From: JAKAVN01 sp963734845
GTDB taxonomy: Bacteria; Desulfobacterota; Binatia; Binatales; Binataceae
Direction of reading: 5' to 3'
Length of the DNA stretch: 64,000 bases
Assembly (NCBI GenBank): GCA_963734845.1
Contig: CAVTIS010000006.1
Location: forward strand, 62,001-126,000
Shown here piece by piece: positions 1-8,922 of this stretch. A program made the position numbers and the translations under genes. Every line of letters begins with the position of its first letter. Position 1 is the first letter of the stretch. A model generated the notes under the pieces. It had not been told where the DNA came from, did not search any database, and saw only the letters and a program-made list of their open reading frames with translations.

Positions 1-2
1 TA

Positions 3-1400
3 TATTTTTTCGTCGCGCTCGCGCACGGCAGCCGGCTGGGCGTCGAGATGGCGGCGGTGTTCCTGATCTTCACCAGCCAGGCGTGGAATCTCGCGCTCGG
101 CGTGTTCGAATCCATCCGCACCATCCCCGACGATTCGCGCGAAGCGCTGGAGGCCTTCGGGGCCAACGGCTGGCTGCGCTTTCGCAAACTATCGCTCCCG
201 GCATGCGTGCCCAAGCTGGTGTACAACTCGATCCTGTCGTGGGTCGCGGGATGGTACTTCCTCATCGCCTGCGAAATCATCACGGCCGGACCCTCGACTT
301 ACCGCTTGCCGGGCCTGGGCAGCTTCCTGATGGAGGCCGCCAACCGCGGGCGCAATGGCGAGATGATGCTAGGCCTACTCGCACTGCTCCTGATAATCAT
401 CGCTATGGACCTGGTGGTGTGGCAGCCGCTGTCGGTGTGGGCCGAAAAGTTTCGCTATGAGTTCACCTCGGGCGCCGAGGCCGAACGATCGCTCGGGATG
501 TTGCATGCGATAGGCCTGCTGGGCCCCAGCGTTTATCGCGCGGTGCGCCTGGTCGTGCGTCCCCTGGTGGTGATGGTGCAGGGCCTGCTCGACGCCGCCC
601 CGCCGCTCGGTGCGCGCACGCGCGAGCGCGCGGCCCGTGCCGCCAGGGTCGTCGGCTACGCGGCGCTCGCGGCCTTCGCCGGACTTTTCATCTACGCGTT
701 ACTTCGCGGACTGGACGCGCTATTGCGCACCCTGATGACGCCGTGGCCCGCGGCGGTCCGGCAGATTCCCGCGGCGACGCTGGCTTCGACCATTCGAATG
801 ATCGTCGCCTACGCGATTTCGCTTGGATGGACGCTGCCGTGCGCGCTGGCGGCGATCAACAGCCCGCGCTTCAAGCGCTGGCTCTCGCCGATCGCCGAGA
901 TCGTCGGCTCGATGCCGGCGACCGCGCTGTTCCCGGTGATCGTGGTGTTGGTGATCCAGGTGACCGGCGAAATGAACCTCGCGTCGATCCTGCTCATCCT
1001 AACCGGGATGCAGTGGTACCTGCTGTTCAATCTGCTGGCTGGAGCGAGCCAGATACCCGAAGAGCTCAAAGAGTTCGCGCGCGCGTACCGGCTCAGCCGA
1101 TGGGAGACCTGGCGCAAGCTCGACGTGCCGGCGCTGGTGCCCTCGATCGTTACCGGGAGTATCACGGCGTGGGGCGGCGGATGGAATGCGTTGATCCTGT
1201 CCGAGTACTTCGTCTACCGCGGGCATACCTACAAAGTATTGGGCCTGGGTGCGCTGCTTGATGCGGCGACCTACGAAACCGGCAACAACCTGATGATCCT
1301 GCTTAGCCTGCTCTCGATGGTCGTGGTAGTGGTAAGCCTCAACCGGCTGGTTTGGCGCCGGCTCTATAACGTTGCGACTGAACGCTACCGATTCGATTGA
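3..1400 (+). CDS. NitT/TauT-type ABC transporter permease, two fused permease halves, 5'-truncated by the window edge
   Basis: Inner-membrane permease of a nitrate/sulfonate/taurine-class ABC importer. The reading frame is open from base 3 with no start, so the N-terminus lies outside the window. The visible protein holds two copies of the binding-protein-dependent permease core. The first has 'IPDDSREALEAFGA' followed by 'KLSLPACVPKL'. The second, about 300 residues later, has 'IPEELKEFARAYRLS' followed by 'KLDVPALVP'. These are the EAA-type cytoplasmic loops that contact the ATPase. Many hydrophobic segments surround both. Such double permeases work as a single chain in place of a homodimer. 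The ATPase gene follows after 43 bases. No substrate-binding protein is present in the window, so the substrate is unknown. Confidence 0.9.
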   Translation, partial: YFFVALAHGSRLGVEMAAVFLIFTSQAWNLALGVFESIRTIPDDSREALEAFGANGWLRFRKLSLPACVPKLVYNSILSWVAGWYFLIACEIITAGPSTYRLPGLGSFLMEAANRGRNGEMMLGLLALLLIIIAMDLVVWQPLSVWAEKFRYEFTSGAEAERSLGMLHAIGLLGPSVYRAVRLVVRPLVVMVQGLLDAAPPLGARTRERAARAARVVGYAALAAFAGLFIYALLRGLDALLRTLMTPWPAAVRQIPAATLASTIRMIVAYAISLGWTLPCALAAINSPRFKRWLSPIAEIVGSMPATALFPVIVVLVIQVTGEMNLASILLILTGMQWYLLFNLLAGASQIPEELKEFARAYRLSRWETWRKLDVPALVPSIVTGSITAWGGGWNALILSEYFVYRGHTYKVLGLGALLDAATYETGNNLMILLSLLSMVVVVVSLNRLVWRRLYNVATERYRFD

Positions 1401-1443
1401 CCTTGCGAGCATCGACGATGCCTGACCCTGACCCAGCCGACCC

Positions 1444-2202
1444 ATGGCCCTGCTCGAGCTTAAACAGGTTTCCAAAAGCTACCCGCATGCCAAGGGCAGC
1501 ATCCGGGTGCTCAACGAGATATCGTTCAGCATCGAGCTCGGCGAGTTCGTCGCGATCGTCGGGCCGTCGGGATGCGGCAAGTCGACGCTCCTGCGAATCA
1601 TCAACGGCATCGTGCCCGCCACTTCGGGCCAGGTGCTCTACAACGGCCACCAGGTCGACGGCATCAATCCCGAATGCGCGATGGTCTTTCAGTCCTTCGC
1701 CCTGCTGCCGTGGCTCAGCGTGAAGGCCAACATCGAATTGGGCCTGGAGTCGCGGCGCATCGCTCCCGCCGAGCGCGAGCGGCTGGCGACCCGTTATATC
1801 GATAAAGTGGGACTCGACGGTTTCGAGGAAGCCTACCCGCGCGAGCTTTCGGGCGGGATGCGCCAGCGCGTGGGGCTTGCGCGTGCGCTCGCGGTCGAAC
1901 CGGCGGTGCTGCTGATGGACGAGCCATTCTCCGCGCTCGACGCCCTGACCGCAATCGGACTGCGCGAGGAATTGCTCGACCTGTGGCAGGCCCCGGATAG
2001 CCCGGTCAAAACTATCATCATGGTCACCCACATCATCGAGGAAGCGGTCGAACTCGCCGACCGCATCCTTGTGCTCTCGACCGGGCCGGGGCGGCTGGTC
2101 GGCGACATCAAGGTGGAACTCCAGCGGCCGCGCGATCGGCGCGGTGAATCCTTCAACCAGCTGACCGACAAAGTCTTCTCGCTGATCGAGGAGCGCGCCT
2201 GA
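1444..2202 (+). CDS. NitT/TauT-family ABC transporter ATP-binding protein
   Basis: Cytoplasmic ATPase, 252 residues, normal length for the SsuB/TauB/NrtD group. Walker A is 'GPSGCGKST' near residue 40, the Q-loop is 'MVFQSFALLPW', the signature is 'LSGGMRQRVGLARA' and Walker B runs into the D-loop as 'LLMDEPFSALD'. The switch histidine lies in 'MVTHIIEEA'. It follows the double permease and its stop overlaps the next start by one base, so the three genes are almost certainly co-transcribed and the protein should energise that permease. The start is the only ATG close to the domain boundary. Confidence 0.93.
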   Translation: MALLELKQVSKSYPHAKGSIRVLNEISFSIELGEFVAIVGPSGCGKSTLLRIINGIVPATSGQVLYNGHQVDGINPECAMVFQSFALLPWLSVKANIELGLESRRIAPAERERLATRYIDKVGLDGFEEAYPRELSGGMRQRVGLARALAVEPAVLLMDEPFSALDALTAIGLREELLDLWQAPDSPVKTIIMVTHIIEEAVELADRILVLSTGPGRLVGDIKVELQRPRDRRGESFNQLTDKVFSLIEERA

Positions 2203-2711
2203 TGCCCCCACCGCCTCCGCCGCTGATTCATCCGGTTCCCGACGCGCAGCTCACCTGGGTTTTCGGCCTGCTCGAGATGCTCGAAGATCGCGGCGGACGC
2301 GAAGACGGCTACAAAATAGCGCGCGACTTGAGCTTCAAGTTCTCCGATCTGCTCAAGGTGATGAAAGCGGCGGAAATCCTGGGGCTGGTTTCCACTCCCG
2401 CCGGCGACGTGGTGCTGGAGCCGCTGGGGCGCGAGTTTCTCGCCGCCGACATGAACACCCGCAAGCGCATCATCCGCGAACAGCTTCAGAAACATTCGCT
2501 GTTCAGCTACTTCGTGCGGCTGCTGCGCGGCCAGGAAGATAATTCGCTCACCAAGGAAGTGGTGCTCGAACATCTCGCGATGCTCCTGCCGGATGAGCGG
2601 CCGGAGCGGATGTTCGCCACGCTGGTCGGGTGGGGCCGTTTCGCCGAGCTGTTCGGCTTTAACAAGGACGCTGACCGCTTCTACCTCGATGAGGAAGCGG
2701 ACAAGCCCTGA
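2202..2711 (+). CDS. AAA-associated C-terminal-domain protein of the ABC operon
   Basis: Protein of 169 residues resembling the AAA-associated C-terminal domain that in many NitT/TauT systems is fused to the end of the ATPase. Visible are an opening region starting 'VFGLLEMLEDRGGREDGY', a helix-rich winged-helix-like middle and a C-terminal part with 'GWGRFAELFGF'. The ATG overlaps the ATPase stop (TGATG), so translation is probably coupled. Here the domain is a separate polypeptide, preceded by a Pro-rich start. A regulatory or coupling role for the ATPase is inferred from the family; no catalytic residues can be assigned. Confidence 0.75.
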   Translation: MPPPPPPLIHPVPDAQLTWVFGLLEMLEDRGGREDGYKIARDLSFKFSDLLKVMKAAEILGLVSTPAGDVVLEPLGREFLAADMNTRKRIIREQLQKHSLFSYFVRLLRGQEDNSLTKEVVLEHLAMLLPDERPERMFATLVGWGRFAELFGFNKDADRFYLDEEADKP

Positions 2712-2752
2712 CGCTAAACGCTGAGAATCAATCCATAGGGAGAAACCAATAT

Positions 2753-3130
2753 ATGGCTACCGAAAACGAACGTGTGGTAAGCGAGTTTTGCAAAACCTGG
2801 GAGAGCCTCAATATCGACAAGGTGATGGAGTTCTTCACTGACGACGCGGTCTACCACAACATCCCGCTCGCGGCCGCCAAGGGCAAAGCCGAAATCCGCA
2901 AGACCATCGACGGCTTCATGCCCGGCACCACGAAGATCGAGTTCAAAATCGTTAACACCGCGTCAGTCGGCGCGACCGTGTTCAACGAGCGCGTCGATTC
3001 GTTCATCGTCAATGGCCATCCCGTGGCGGTGCCGGTGGCGGGCGTGTTCGAGATTAGCGGGGGCAAAATAAAAGCCTGGCGGGATTATTTCGATCTGGCT
3101 ACTTACATGAACCAGCTCAAGAGTAAGTAG
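2753..3130 (+). CDS. Limonene-1,2-epoxide hydrolase-like / SnoaL-type NTF2-fold protein
   Basis: Small 125-residue protein of the NTF2-like fold. 'NERVDSF' gives an Arg-x-Asp pair and 'WRDYFD' a second Asp, matching the Asp-Arg-Asp catalytic set of limonene-1,2-epoxide hydrolases. The N-terminal 'WESLNIDKVMEFFTDDAVYHNIP' is typical of the family. A 'GGGAGA'-like purine stretch (agggagaaacc) lies about 9 bases before the ATG. It is 41 bases behind the ABC operon and could be the last gene of that transcript. The substrate cannot be read from sequence; many family members act on other epoxides, or are SnoaL-like isomerases or non-enzymatic. Confidence 0.8.
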   Translation: MATENERVVSEFCKTWESLNIDKVMEFFTDDAVYHNIPLAAAKGKAEIRKTIDGFMPGTTKIEFKIVNTASVGATVFNERVDSFIVNGHPVAVPVAGVFEISGGKIKAWRDYFDLATYMNQLKSK

Positions 3131-3139
3131 ACGCTCATC

Positions 3140-3166
3140 GCGGCGCCGTCGAACGGGCGGCGCCGC
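3140..3166 (+). terminator. GC-rich hairpin after the epoxide-hydrolase-like gene
   Basis: A nine-base-pair stem (gcggcgccg paired with cggcgccgc) with a nine-base loop begins ten bases after the stop. No U-run follows, so it may be a processing or pausing hairpin and not a classical intrinsic terminator. Confidence 0.45.
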
Positions 3167-3434
3167 CGTCGCCCTCCCATAAGAGGTTTTGTTCAAGGGA
3201 GACCGTATTCCCTAAGGGACAAGTCAGGCTCGGCGGAGACTGACCATACGTCGGGAAAAACTAAATTCTGATAGAAAAAAAGACTAGATTCCGCAAATCT
3301 TTCAACCGCCGCTTGTAATAGCTACGCCGCACTGAAATGCCGCACTCGAAAAAACGCGAATTTTAAAGGATTTTTTCTCCACCCTAGTGAGGCACGAAAG
3401 ATGCTTTCTTCCGATACATCTTGCGCCCACATGG

Positions 3435-3476
3435 ATGGGCGGGCTCGGCTCTCTCCCCCCTACCGAGCCCGTCCAT
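3435..3476. other. Long inverted repeat in the convergent gap 3131-3536
   Basis: Bases 3435-3448 pair with 3463-3476 in a 14-bp stem (one G-U in RNA) around a pyrimidine-rich 14-base loop. It sits between the epoxide-hydrolase-like gene and the convergent GNAT gene. The rest of this 400-base gap is AT-richer than the flanks and shows no convincing gene. The hairpin could end transcription from either side, or belong to an uncharacterised RNA. Confidence 0.4.
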
Positions 3477-3536
3477 TGGGCTTCCCCCAACGCCGTCTAT
3501 TCAAAATTCTGATTCAATTTCTGAGTTGATGTCCGT

Positions 3537-4028
3537 TTACGGCTGCGCTATCGCCAGAAGGCCCGCGCCACCCAGGCGCATTACCGCCAAAGCGCTGTTT
3601 TCTTCTACGTTGAGCCGTTCATAGAACGCCCTGCCGAGCGCGTTGGGACGCCACAACTCCCAGTATACCGCGTCACAATCGAGGTCGAACGCACGGCTGG
3701 CGACCGTCGCCATCAAGGCACGCCCGGCTCCGCTCCGTCTCGCTGCGGTTTTCACATAGAGGTCTCCAAGCCAGAGCCGCCGCTTCCCCGTATGCGCTTC
3801 GAAGCCTCGGCAAATCAGCGCGAAGCCGACCGGCTGGCCGTCGATTTCGGCGATTAGGCATTCGAACCATCGATCGGGACCGAAGCCGTCGCGCACAAAC
3901 CGTGCGGCGTCGAGGTCCGGCGTTGGATCTTCCAGTGCGGCCGCCAACTCCGCAGCCATCGCGACCACGGCTTCCGCGTCCGAGGGCATCGCGGTCCTGA
4001 CGTACGGTGCTTTATTCGATTCGCTCAT
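3537..4028 (-). CDS. GNAT-family N-acetyltransferase
   Basis: Acetyl-CoA-dependent N-acetyltransferase of about 163 residues. The acetyl-CoA-binding motif A is seen as 'DLYVKTAARRSGAGRALM' (the R/Q-x-x-G-x-G/A pattern), preceded by a beta strand with 'VGFALICRGFE'. The C-terminal 'YWELWRPNALGRAFYERL' is the usual motif-B region. I chose the ATG at 4028 (protein starts MSESNKAP) over an in-frame start 33 bases upstream because a GGAG lies at suitable distance before it. It is divergent from selB and alone on its strand. The acceptor substrate is unknown. Confidence 0.85.
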   Translation of the reverse strand: MSESNKAPYVRTAMPSDAEAVVAMAAELAAALEDPTPDLDAARFVRDGFGPDRWFECLIAEIDGQPVGFALICRGFEAHTGKRRLWLGDLYVKTAARRSGAGRALMATVASRAFDLDCDAVYWELWRPNALGRAFYERLNVEENSALAVMRLGGAGLLAIAQP

Positions 4029-4254
4029 GGTTAACTCGTCTCCGCAAATTCTCGCTGCCACGCGACGGTGCCATGTTATAGCCTCTCGTTATAGCTTCTC
4101 GGCGGTCGAGACATTGACCGCGAGGAAATGCGTGCGGTTCCTGACCGCCACAATTTCGATCGCGATTCAGATGACCGTTTCGCAGTTTGCATCGGCACGC
4201 CGCCCCTTTTTGACGCGGCGCTTCGCAGGGTAAGCTCTATTTTCAGTTTCACCC

Positions 4255-6198
4255 ATGGCCGCCACCGTCACCCATCATGCCGTCACCCACGCCATCATCG
4301 GCACCGCCGGCCATATCGATCATGGCAAGACGGCGCTGATCAGGGCACTCACCGGCCAGGACACCGACCGCCTCAAGGAAGAAAAGGAACGCGGGATTTC
4401 GATCGACCTGGGCTTTGCCTATTTCACCCTGCCCGACGGTACGCGCGCGGGCGTGGTTGACGTCCCCGGCCATGAGCGTTTCATCCGTAACATGCTGGCC
4501 GGCGCGCACGGAATCGACCTCGTGCTGTTCACCATCGCGGCCGACGACGGCGTGATGCCGCAGAGCGAGGAGCATCTGGACATTCTTCACCTGCTCGGCA
4601 TCAGGTGCGGCATCTTTGTCATCACCAAGGCCGACCTTGCCGACGCGGCGCGCCTGGGTGAAGTGCGCGACGAGATCGAACTGCTCGCCGACGGCACGGC
4701 TCTGGCGGGCGCGCCGACCGTCGAGGTCTCCTCCATAACCGGCGCGGGCCTGGACGAACTGCGCGCGGCGATCGCGCGGCAGCTCGAGGGTTTCGAGGCG
4801 CGCCGAGCGACCGGGCTGTTCCGCCTGCCGCTCGACCGCGCGTTCACCATCAAGGGCCACGGCACCGTGGTAACGGGGACCGCGATGGGCTCCGAGGTGC
4901 GGGTCGGTCAGAAGCTGCGGGTGCTGCCCGCGGGCGGCGAAGTCCGGGTGCGTTCGATACAGGTTCATTCCGAGCCGGTCGAGCGCGCGGGGCTATGCCA
5001 GCGCGTCGCGCTCAACTTGAGCGGCGCCGAGCGGATGGAGCTCAAGCGCGGCGACGTGGTCGCAGACGACCGGCTCGAATTGACGACCACGCGCTTCGAC
5101 GCGCGGATGGAAATTCGGCCTGCCGCCAGGCGTCCGCTCAAAAACAACGACCGCGCGCGCCTGTTCATCGGCACCGCGGAGACTATCGGCCGCGTTATCG
5201 TGCTGGAAGCGCCGGGAGAAATCGCACCGAAGAAGAGCGCGCTGGTGCAGCTCGTGCTGAACGAGCCGATGGTCGCGCTCGCCGGCGACCGCTTCGTCAT
5301 CCGCGATGAGACCAGCCGGCGCACGCTCGGCGGCGGCGTCGTGCTGAATCCGATGGGGCGCCGCGTGCGGAGGCCCCTGGAGACGTACCTCAAGCATCTC
5401 GTTGCGCTGGAAGGCGTGCTCGCGCCCGCCACGGTCGAAGCGCTGCTCGATTTGCAGGAGAGCTTCGCCGTCACCGCGTCGCGCGTCGCGCAACTGCTCA
5501 ACGCTCCCGCGCGCGAGGCCGACGACGCGCTCAAGGATCGCCGCTTCGTCAAGCTCTCGCTCGGCGACGAGGAGGGCTACACGACCGCGGGCAAATGGGA
5601 GGAGCTCAAACGCTTCGCGACGGCCGCGGTCGCGGCGCATCATCAGTCCGAGCCGCTCTCGCCGGGGCTCGAGATGGAGGCGCTGCGCGAGCGGCTGCCG
5701 TATGAAGTCAGTGCACGCGCGTTTCGTGCGCTGGTCGACCGGCTGGGGCGCGAATCGGACCTGGTGCGCGAGGAAAGCGTGCTCCGCTTCAAGTCTCATC
5801 GGGTCAAGCTCGGCGGCGATGAGGGCAAGCTTGGCGAAAGGCTAGCCGCGGCGCTCACCAGCGCCGAGTTTCATCCGCCCGATCTGAAACAGCTCGCCGA
5901 GGAGCTCAAGCTGCCGCTCTCGGAACTCGCGCGGATGCGCACGCTGCTCGGCGCGCTCGAGCGCGAGGGGCGGGTGGTGAAAATCGCGACCGACCTCTAT
6001 TTCAGCCGCGCGGCGATGGAGGCCGCGCGCCAGCGCCTGCTCGACCATCTGAAGACCGCGCCCGAGATAACCGCGGCGACCTTTCGCGACCTGCTCGGCG
6101 CCTCGCGCAAGTTCGCGATCGCCTTGCTGGACTATTTCGATCACTCGGGCGTGACCACGCGGGTCGGCGACGCTCGCCGCTTGCGCGCGCGCCCGTAA
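4255..6198 (+). CDS. selB: Selenocysteine-specific translation elongation factor SelB
   Basis: GTPase that brings Sec-tRNA to UGA codons marked by a SECIS hairpin. The 647-residue length fits bacterial SelB. The N-terminal GTPase shows G1 'GHIDHGKT', the switch region 'ERGISIDLGFAYF', G3 'DVPGHERFIRNM' and G4 'TKAD'. EF-Tu-like beta-barrel domains follow ('FRLPLDRAFTIKGHGTVVTGT'). The C-terminal third should hold the winged-helix repeats that bind the mRNA hairpin. Unlike most SelB proteins, about ten extra residues precede the G1 strand. selD follows after 51 bases and carries an in-frame UGA needing this factor. selA and selC are not seen in the window. Confidence 0.96.
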   Translation: MAATVTHHAVTHAIIGTAGHIDHGKTALIRALTGQDTDRLKEEKERGISIDLGFAYFTLPDGTRAGVVDVPGHERFIRNMLAGAHGIDLVLFTIAADDGVMPQSEEHLDILHLLGIRCGIFVITKADLADAARLGEVRDEIELLADGTALAGAPTVEVSSITGAGLDELRAAIARQLEGFEARRATGLFRLPLDRAFTIKGHGTVVTGTAMGSEVRVGQKLRVLPAGGEVRVRSIQVHSEPVERAGLCQRVALNLSGAERMELKRGDVVADDRLELTTTRFDARMEIRPAARRPLKNNDRARLFIGTAETIGRVIVLEAPGEIAPKKSALVQLVLNEPMVALAGDRFVIRDETSRRTLGGGVVLNPMGRRVRRPLETYLKHLVALEGVLAPATVEALLDLQESFAVTASRVAQLLNAPAREADDALKDRRFVKLSLGDEEGYTTAGKWEELKRFATAAVAAHHQSEPLSPGLEMEALRERLPYEVSARAFRALVDRLGRESDLVREESVLRFKSHRVKLGGDEGKLGERLAAALTSAEFHPPDLKQLAEELKLPLSELARMRTLLGALEREGRVVKIATDLYFSRAAMEAARQRLLDHLKTAPEITAATFRDLLGASRKFAIALLDYFDHSGVTTRVGDARRLRARP

Positions 6199-6249
6199 GA
6201 TGGCGCGACGGCCCGGCTTCGGCCAATAATGATCCGACGATGATCAAGG

Positions 6250-7323
6250 ATGCCTGAACAACGGAACAATAACGCGACGCGCGGCGAGCTGATTCGGCTC
6301 ACTGCGCGCTGCAAGGCGGCGGGTTGAGCCGGCAAGCTGGGTCCGGAGGACCTCGCAGCCGCGCTTAGCCGGTTCGACCCGGGAAGCCATCCCGACCTGC
6401 TCGTCGGTATCACCACCGGCGACGACGCCGGAGTGTATCGTCTGACCGACGAGATCGCGGTCGTCAACACGGTCGATTTTTTCACCCCGGTGGTCGACGA
6501 CCCATTCACCTACGGCCAGATCTCAGCGGCCAACTCGCTCTCCGACATTTACGCAATGGGCGGTACGCCAAAGACCGCGCTCAATATCGTGTGCTGGCCG
6601 CAAACGGGACTGCCGGGCGAGATGCTCGGGGAAATCCTGCGCGGCGGCGCTGAAAAGGCGCGCGAGGCCGGAGTTGTGATCGTCGGCGGACACAGCGTGG
6701 CCGACGAGGAAGTGAAATATGGGATGGCGGTGACCGGCGTGGTCGATCCGCGGCGGATCGTGCGCAACGTCGGCGCGCGCGTCGGCGATGCGCTACTGCT
6801 CACCAAGCCGCTCGGCACGGGCGTCCTGATGACCGCGTTCAAGCGCGATCGCCTCGCCCCCGAGCACTACGAGGCGGCCGTGCGTTCGATGACCGCGCTC
6901 AACGCCGAGGCCGCGCGTGCGATGCTGCGTCACGAAGTCCATGCGGCGACCGATATCACCGGCTTCGGCTTGGCCGGCCATGCGAGCAAGCTGGCCGATG
7001 GCAGCGGCGTCACGCTGCGAATAGAAGAATCCGATCTCCCCCTGCTGCCCGGCTCGCTCGATTGCTGCCGCGAGGGGATGATTCCCGGCGGCGGGCGCCG
7101 CAATCGCGAGTTCTATGGCGCTCGGGTGAGAATTTCCGACGAAGTGGCGCCCGAGATGGCGGAGATCTTCTTCGATCCGCAGACCTCGGGCGGTCTGTTG
7201 ATCGCGCTGCCTGAACCCCAGGCGCTGCCGTTGCTCGCCGAGTTGCAGGCCGCCGGCAACCTTGAAGCGGCGGTGGTCGGCCGGGTGGTCGAGCAAACCG
7301 GCTTCGCGATCGACCTGGTCTAA
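6250..7323 (+). CDS. selD: Selenide, water dikinase SelD, itself a selenoprotein (in-frame TGA = Sec26)
   Basis: Makes selenophosphate from selenide and ATP for Sec-tRNA synthesis. A conventional call starts only at 6433, but the frame extends upstream to the ATG at 6250 across one TGA at 6325-6327. Reading it as Sec gives 'CKAAGUAGKLGPEDL', which matches the SelD active-site loop where Cys/Sec is followed three residues later by the essential Lys (here U26 and K29). The Gly/Asp-rich 'TTGDDAGV' ATP-binding region follows, then 'GHSVADEEVKYG' and 'TDITGFGLAGH'. Total 357 residues, normal for the family. A weak AAGG precedes the ATG. It sits just behind selB. Confidence 0.95.
6325..6360 (+). 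promoter_or_regulatory. Sec UGA codon with candidate bacterial SECIS hairpin in selD
   Basis: TGA at 6325-6327 is followed by a five-base-pair stem (ggtcc, 6340-6344, with ggacc, 6348-6352) closing a GGA loop at 6345-6347. The loop begins 18 bases after the UGA and starts with G, within the spacing and loop rules described for bacterial SECIS elements. The hairpin lies inside the coding region, as expected in bacteria. Confidence 0.7.
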
Positions 7324-7335
7324 AGGCAAAGCTAA

Positions 7336-8685
7336 ATGTACGACTACGATCTGTTCACGATCGGTGGTGGCTCGGGCGGCGTGCGGGCGAGCCGGATGGC
7401 AGCGCAATTCGGCGCCAGGGTCGCGCTGGCCGAGGAGCGCTACCTGGGCGGCACCTGCGTCAATGTCGGCTGTATCCCGAAGAAGCTTTTCGTTTACGCC
7501 TCCGAATTCAGCGAGGATTTTAAGGATTCCGCCGGCTTCGGCTGGACCGTGGGCGCGCGCAACTTCAACTGGCAGACGCTCATCGCCAACAAGGACCGCG
7601 AGATCGCGCGGCTAAACGGCGTCTACGAGAAGGTCCTGGTCGACAATGGAGTGCGCATCCTGCGCGCGCGGGCGACGATCGCCGACGCGCACACGGTCGT
7701 GGTCGGCAGCGAGCGCTTAACCGCACGTTACATCATGGTTGCGACCGGAGGATGGCCTTCCACGCCGTCGATCCCCGGCGGCGAGCTGGCGATCACCTCG
7801 AACGAGGCTTTTTTCCTGCCGCAGTTTCCCTCGCGCGTGATCCTGGTGGGTGGCGGCTATATCGGGGTCGAATTCGCGGGAATTTTCCACGGTCTCGGCG
7901 CGAAGGTCACATTGGTACATCGCGGCGAACTGTTTCTGCGCGGCTTCGACGACGACCTTCGGCGCATGCTGGCGACCGAGATGGACAAGCGGGAAATCGA
8001 GCTTCGTTTCAATAGCCAGGTCGAACGGATCGAAAAACTCCCGCGCGGAATTCGTGCCACCCTGATCGACGGCGCGGCGCTCGAAGCCGATCTGATCATG
8101 TTTGCAACCGGCAGGACCCCCAATACGCACGACCTCGGGCTGGAAAGGGCCGGGGTCAAGCTCGACTACGAGGGCGCGGTCGTTGTCGATTCCTATTCGT
8201 GCTCGTCGGTGACGAATATCTACGCGGTCGGCGACTGCACCGATCGCATGCAGCTTACGCCGGTGGCGATCGCCGAGGGTCAGGCCGTGGCCGAGACCTT
8301 ATTTCGCGGAAATCCCCAAACTCCCGATTATGAAAACGTGCCGACCGCGGTTTTCTGCCAGCCCCATATCGGCACCGTGGGCCTCACGGAGGCCGAGGCG
8401 CGCGCCCGCTATCGCGCGGTCGATGTCTACAAGTCGAGGTTTCGGCCGCTCAAACATACTCTCGGCGGCCGCGAAGAAAACAGTTTTATGAAGCTGGTCG
8501 TCGATCGCGAGACTGACCGGGTGCTCGGATGCCACATGTTGGGCGACGATGCTGGGGAGATCATCCAGGGACTCGCGATTGCACTGAAATGCCGCGCGAC
8601 CAAGGCGCAATTCGACGCAACTATCGGAATCCATCCTACCGCGGCGGAAGAGTTCGTCACGATGCGGACTAAGTCACCGGAATAA
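7336..8685 (+). CDS. gor: Glutathione-disulfide reductase family flavoprotein
   Basis: FAD- and NADPH-dependent disulfide reductase, 449 residues. FAD-binding 'GGGSGGVRAS' is near the N-terminus, and the redox-active disulfide is in 'GGTCVNVGCIPKKL'. The second dinucleotide fold 'GGGYIGVEFA' is followed by 'VHRGELFLRGFDDD', with the arginines that mark NADPH use in glutathione reductases. 'YAVGDCTD' is the second FAD motif, and 'GIHPTAAEEF' supplies the C-terminal His-Glu pair. It starts 12 bases after selD, so the Sec genes and this reductase may share a transcript; a supply of reduced thiol for selenide formation is a reasonable inference. Related disulfides such as trypanothione-like thiols cannot be excluded. 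Confidence 0.88.
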   Translation: MYDYDLFTIGGGSGGVRASRMAAQFGARVALAEERYLGGTCVNVGCIPKKLFVYASEFSEDFKDSAGFGWTVGARNFNWQTLIANKDREIARLNGVYEKVLVDNGVRILRARATIADAHTVVVGSERLTARYIMVATGGWPSTPSIPGGELAITSNEAFFLPQFPSRVILVGGGYIGVEFAGIFHGLGAKVTLVHRGELFLRGFDDDLRRMLATEMDKREIELRFNSQVERIEKLPRGIRATLIDGAALEADLIMFATGRTPNTHDLGLERAGVKLDYEGAVVVDSYSCSSVTNIYAVGDCTDRMQLTPVAIAEGQAVAETLFRGNPQTPDYENVPTAVFCQPHIGTVGLTEAEARARYRAVDVYKSRFRPLKHTLGGREENSFMKLVVDRETDRVLGCHMLGDDAGEIIQGLAIALKCRATKAQFDATIGIHPTAAEEFVTMRTKSPE

Positions 8686-8922
8686 ATGACAAATTTCTAT
8701 ATGGACTCGCTGGCATAAGGGCTGCCATATTTGCTTGTGGGGACCTATGGCGGGTGGCGTGAGCCGCGAAAAGCGCGCTTCGCTCGCTCGCGAGATTTTA
8801 GGCGGCGATGATTGACGCGGGGACAGACTCCAGAGTGGCAGCGCGGATAGCCATGCGCGGGGACACGCGAAGCGCGCTCCGTCTTCCAGCGCCATTTATC
8901 GCATCGCCCACGGGAGGCAAAA

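Noticed and set aside
6370..6395. ggttcgaccc, a T-loop-like sequence
   Set aside because: It lies within selD coding sequence and has no cloverleaf around it.
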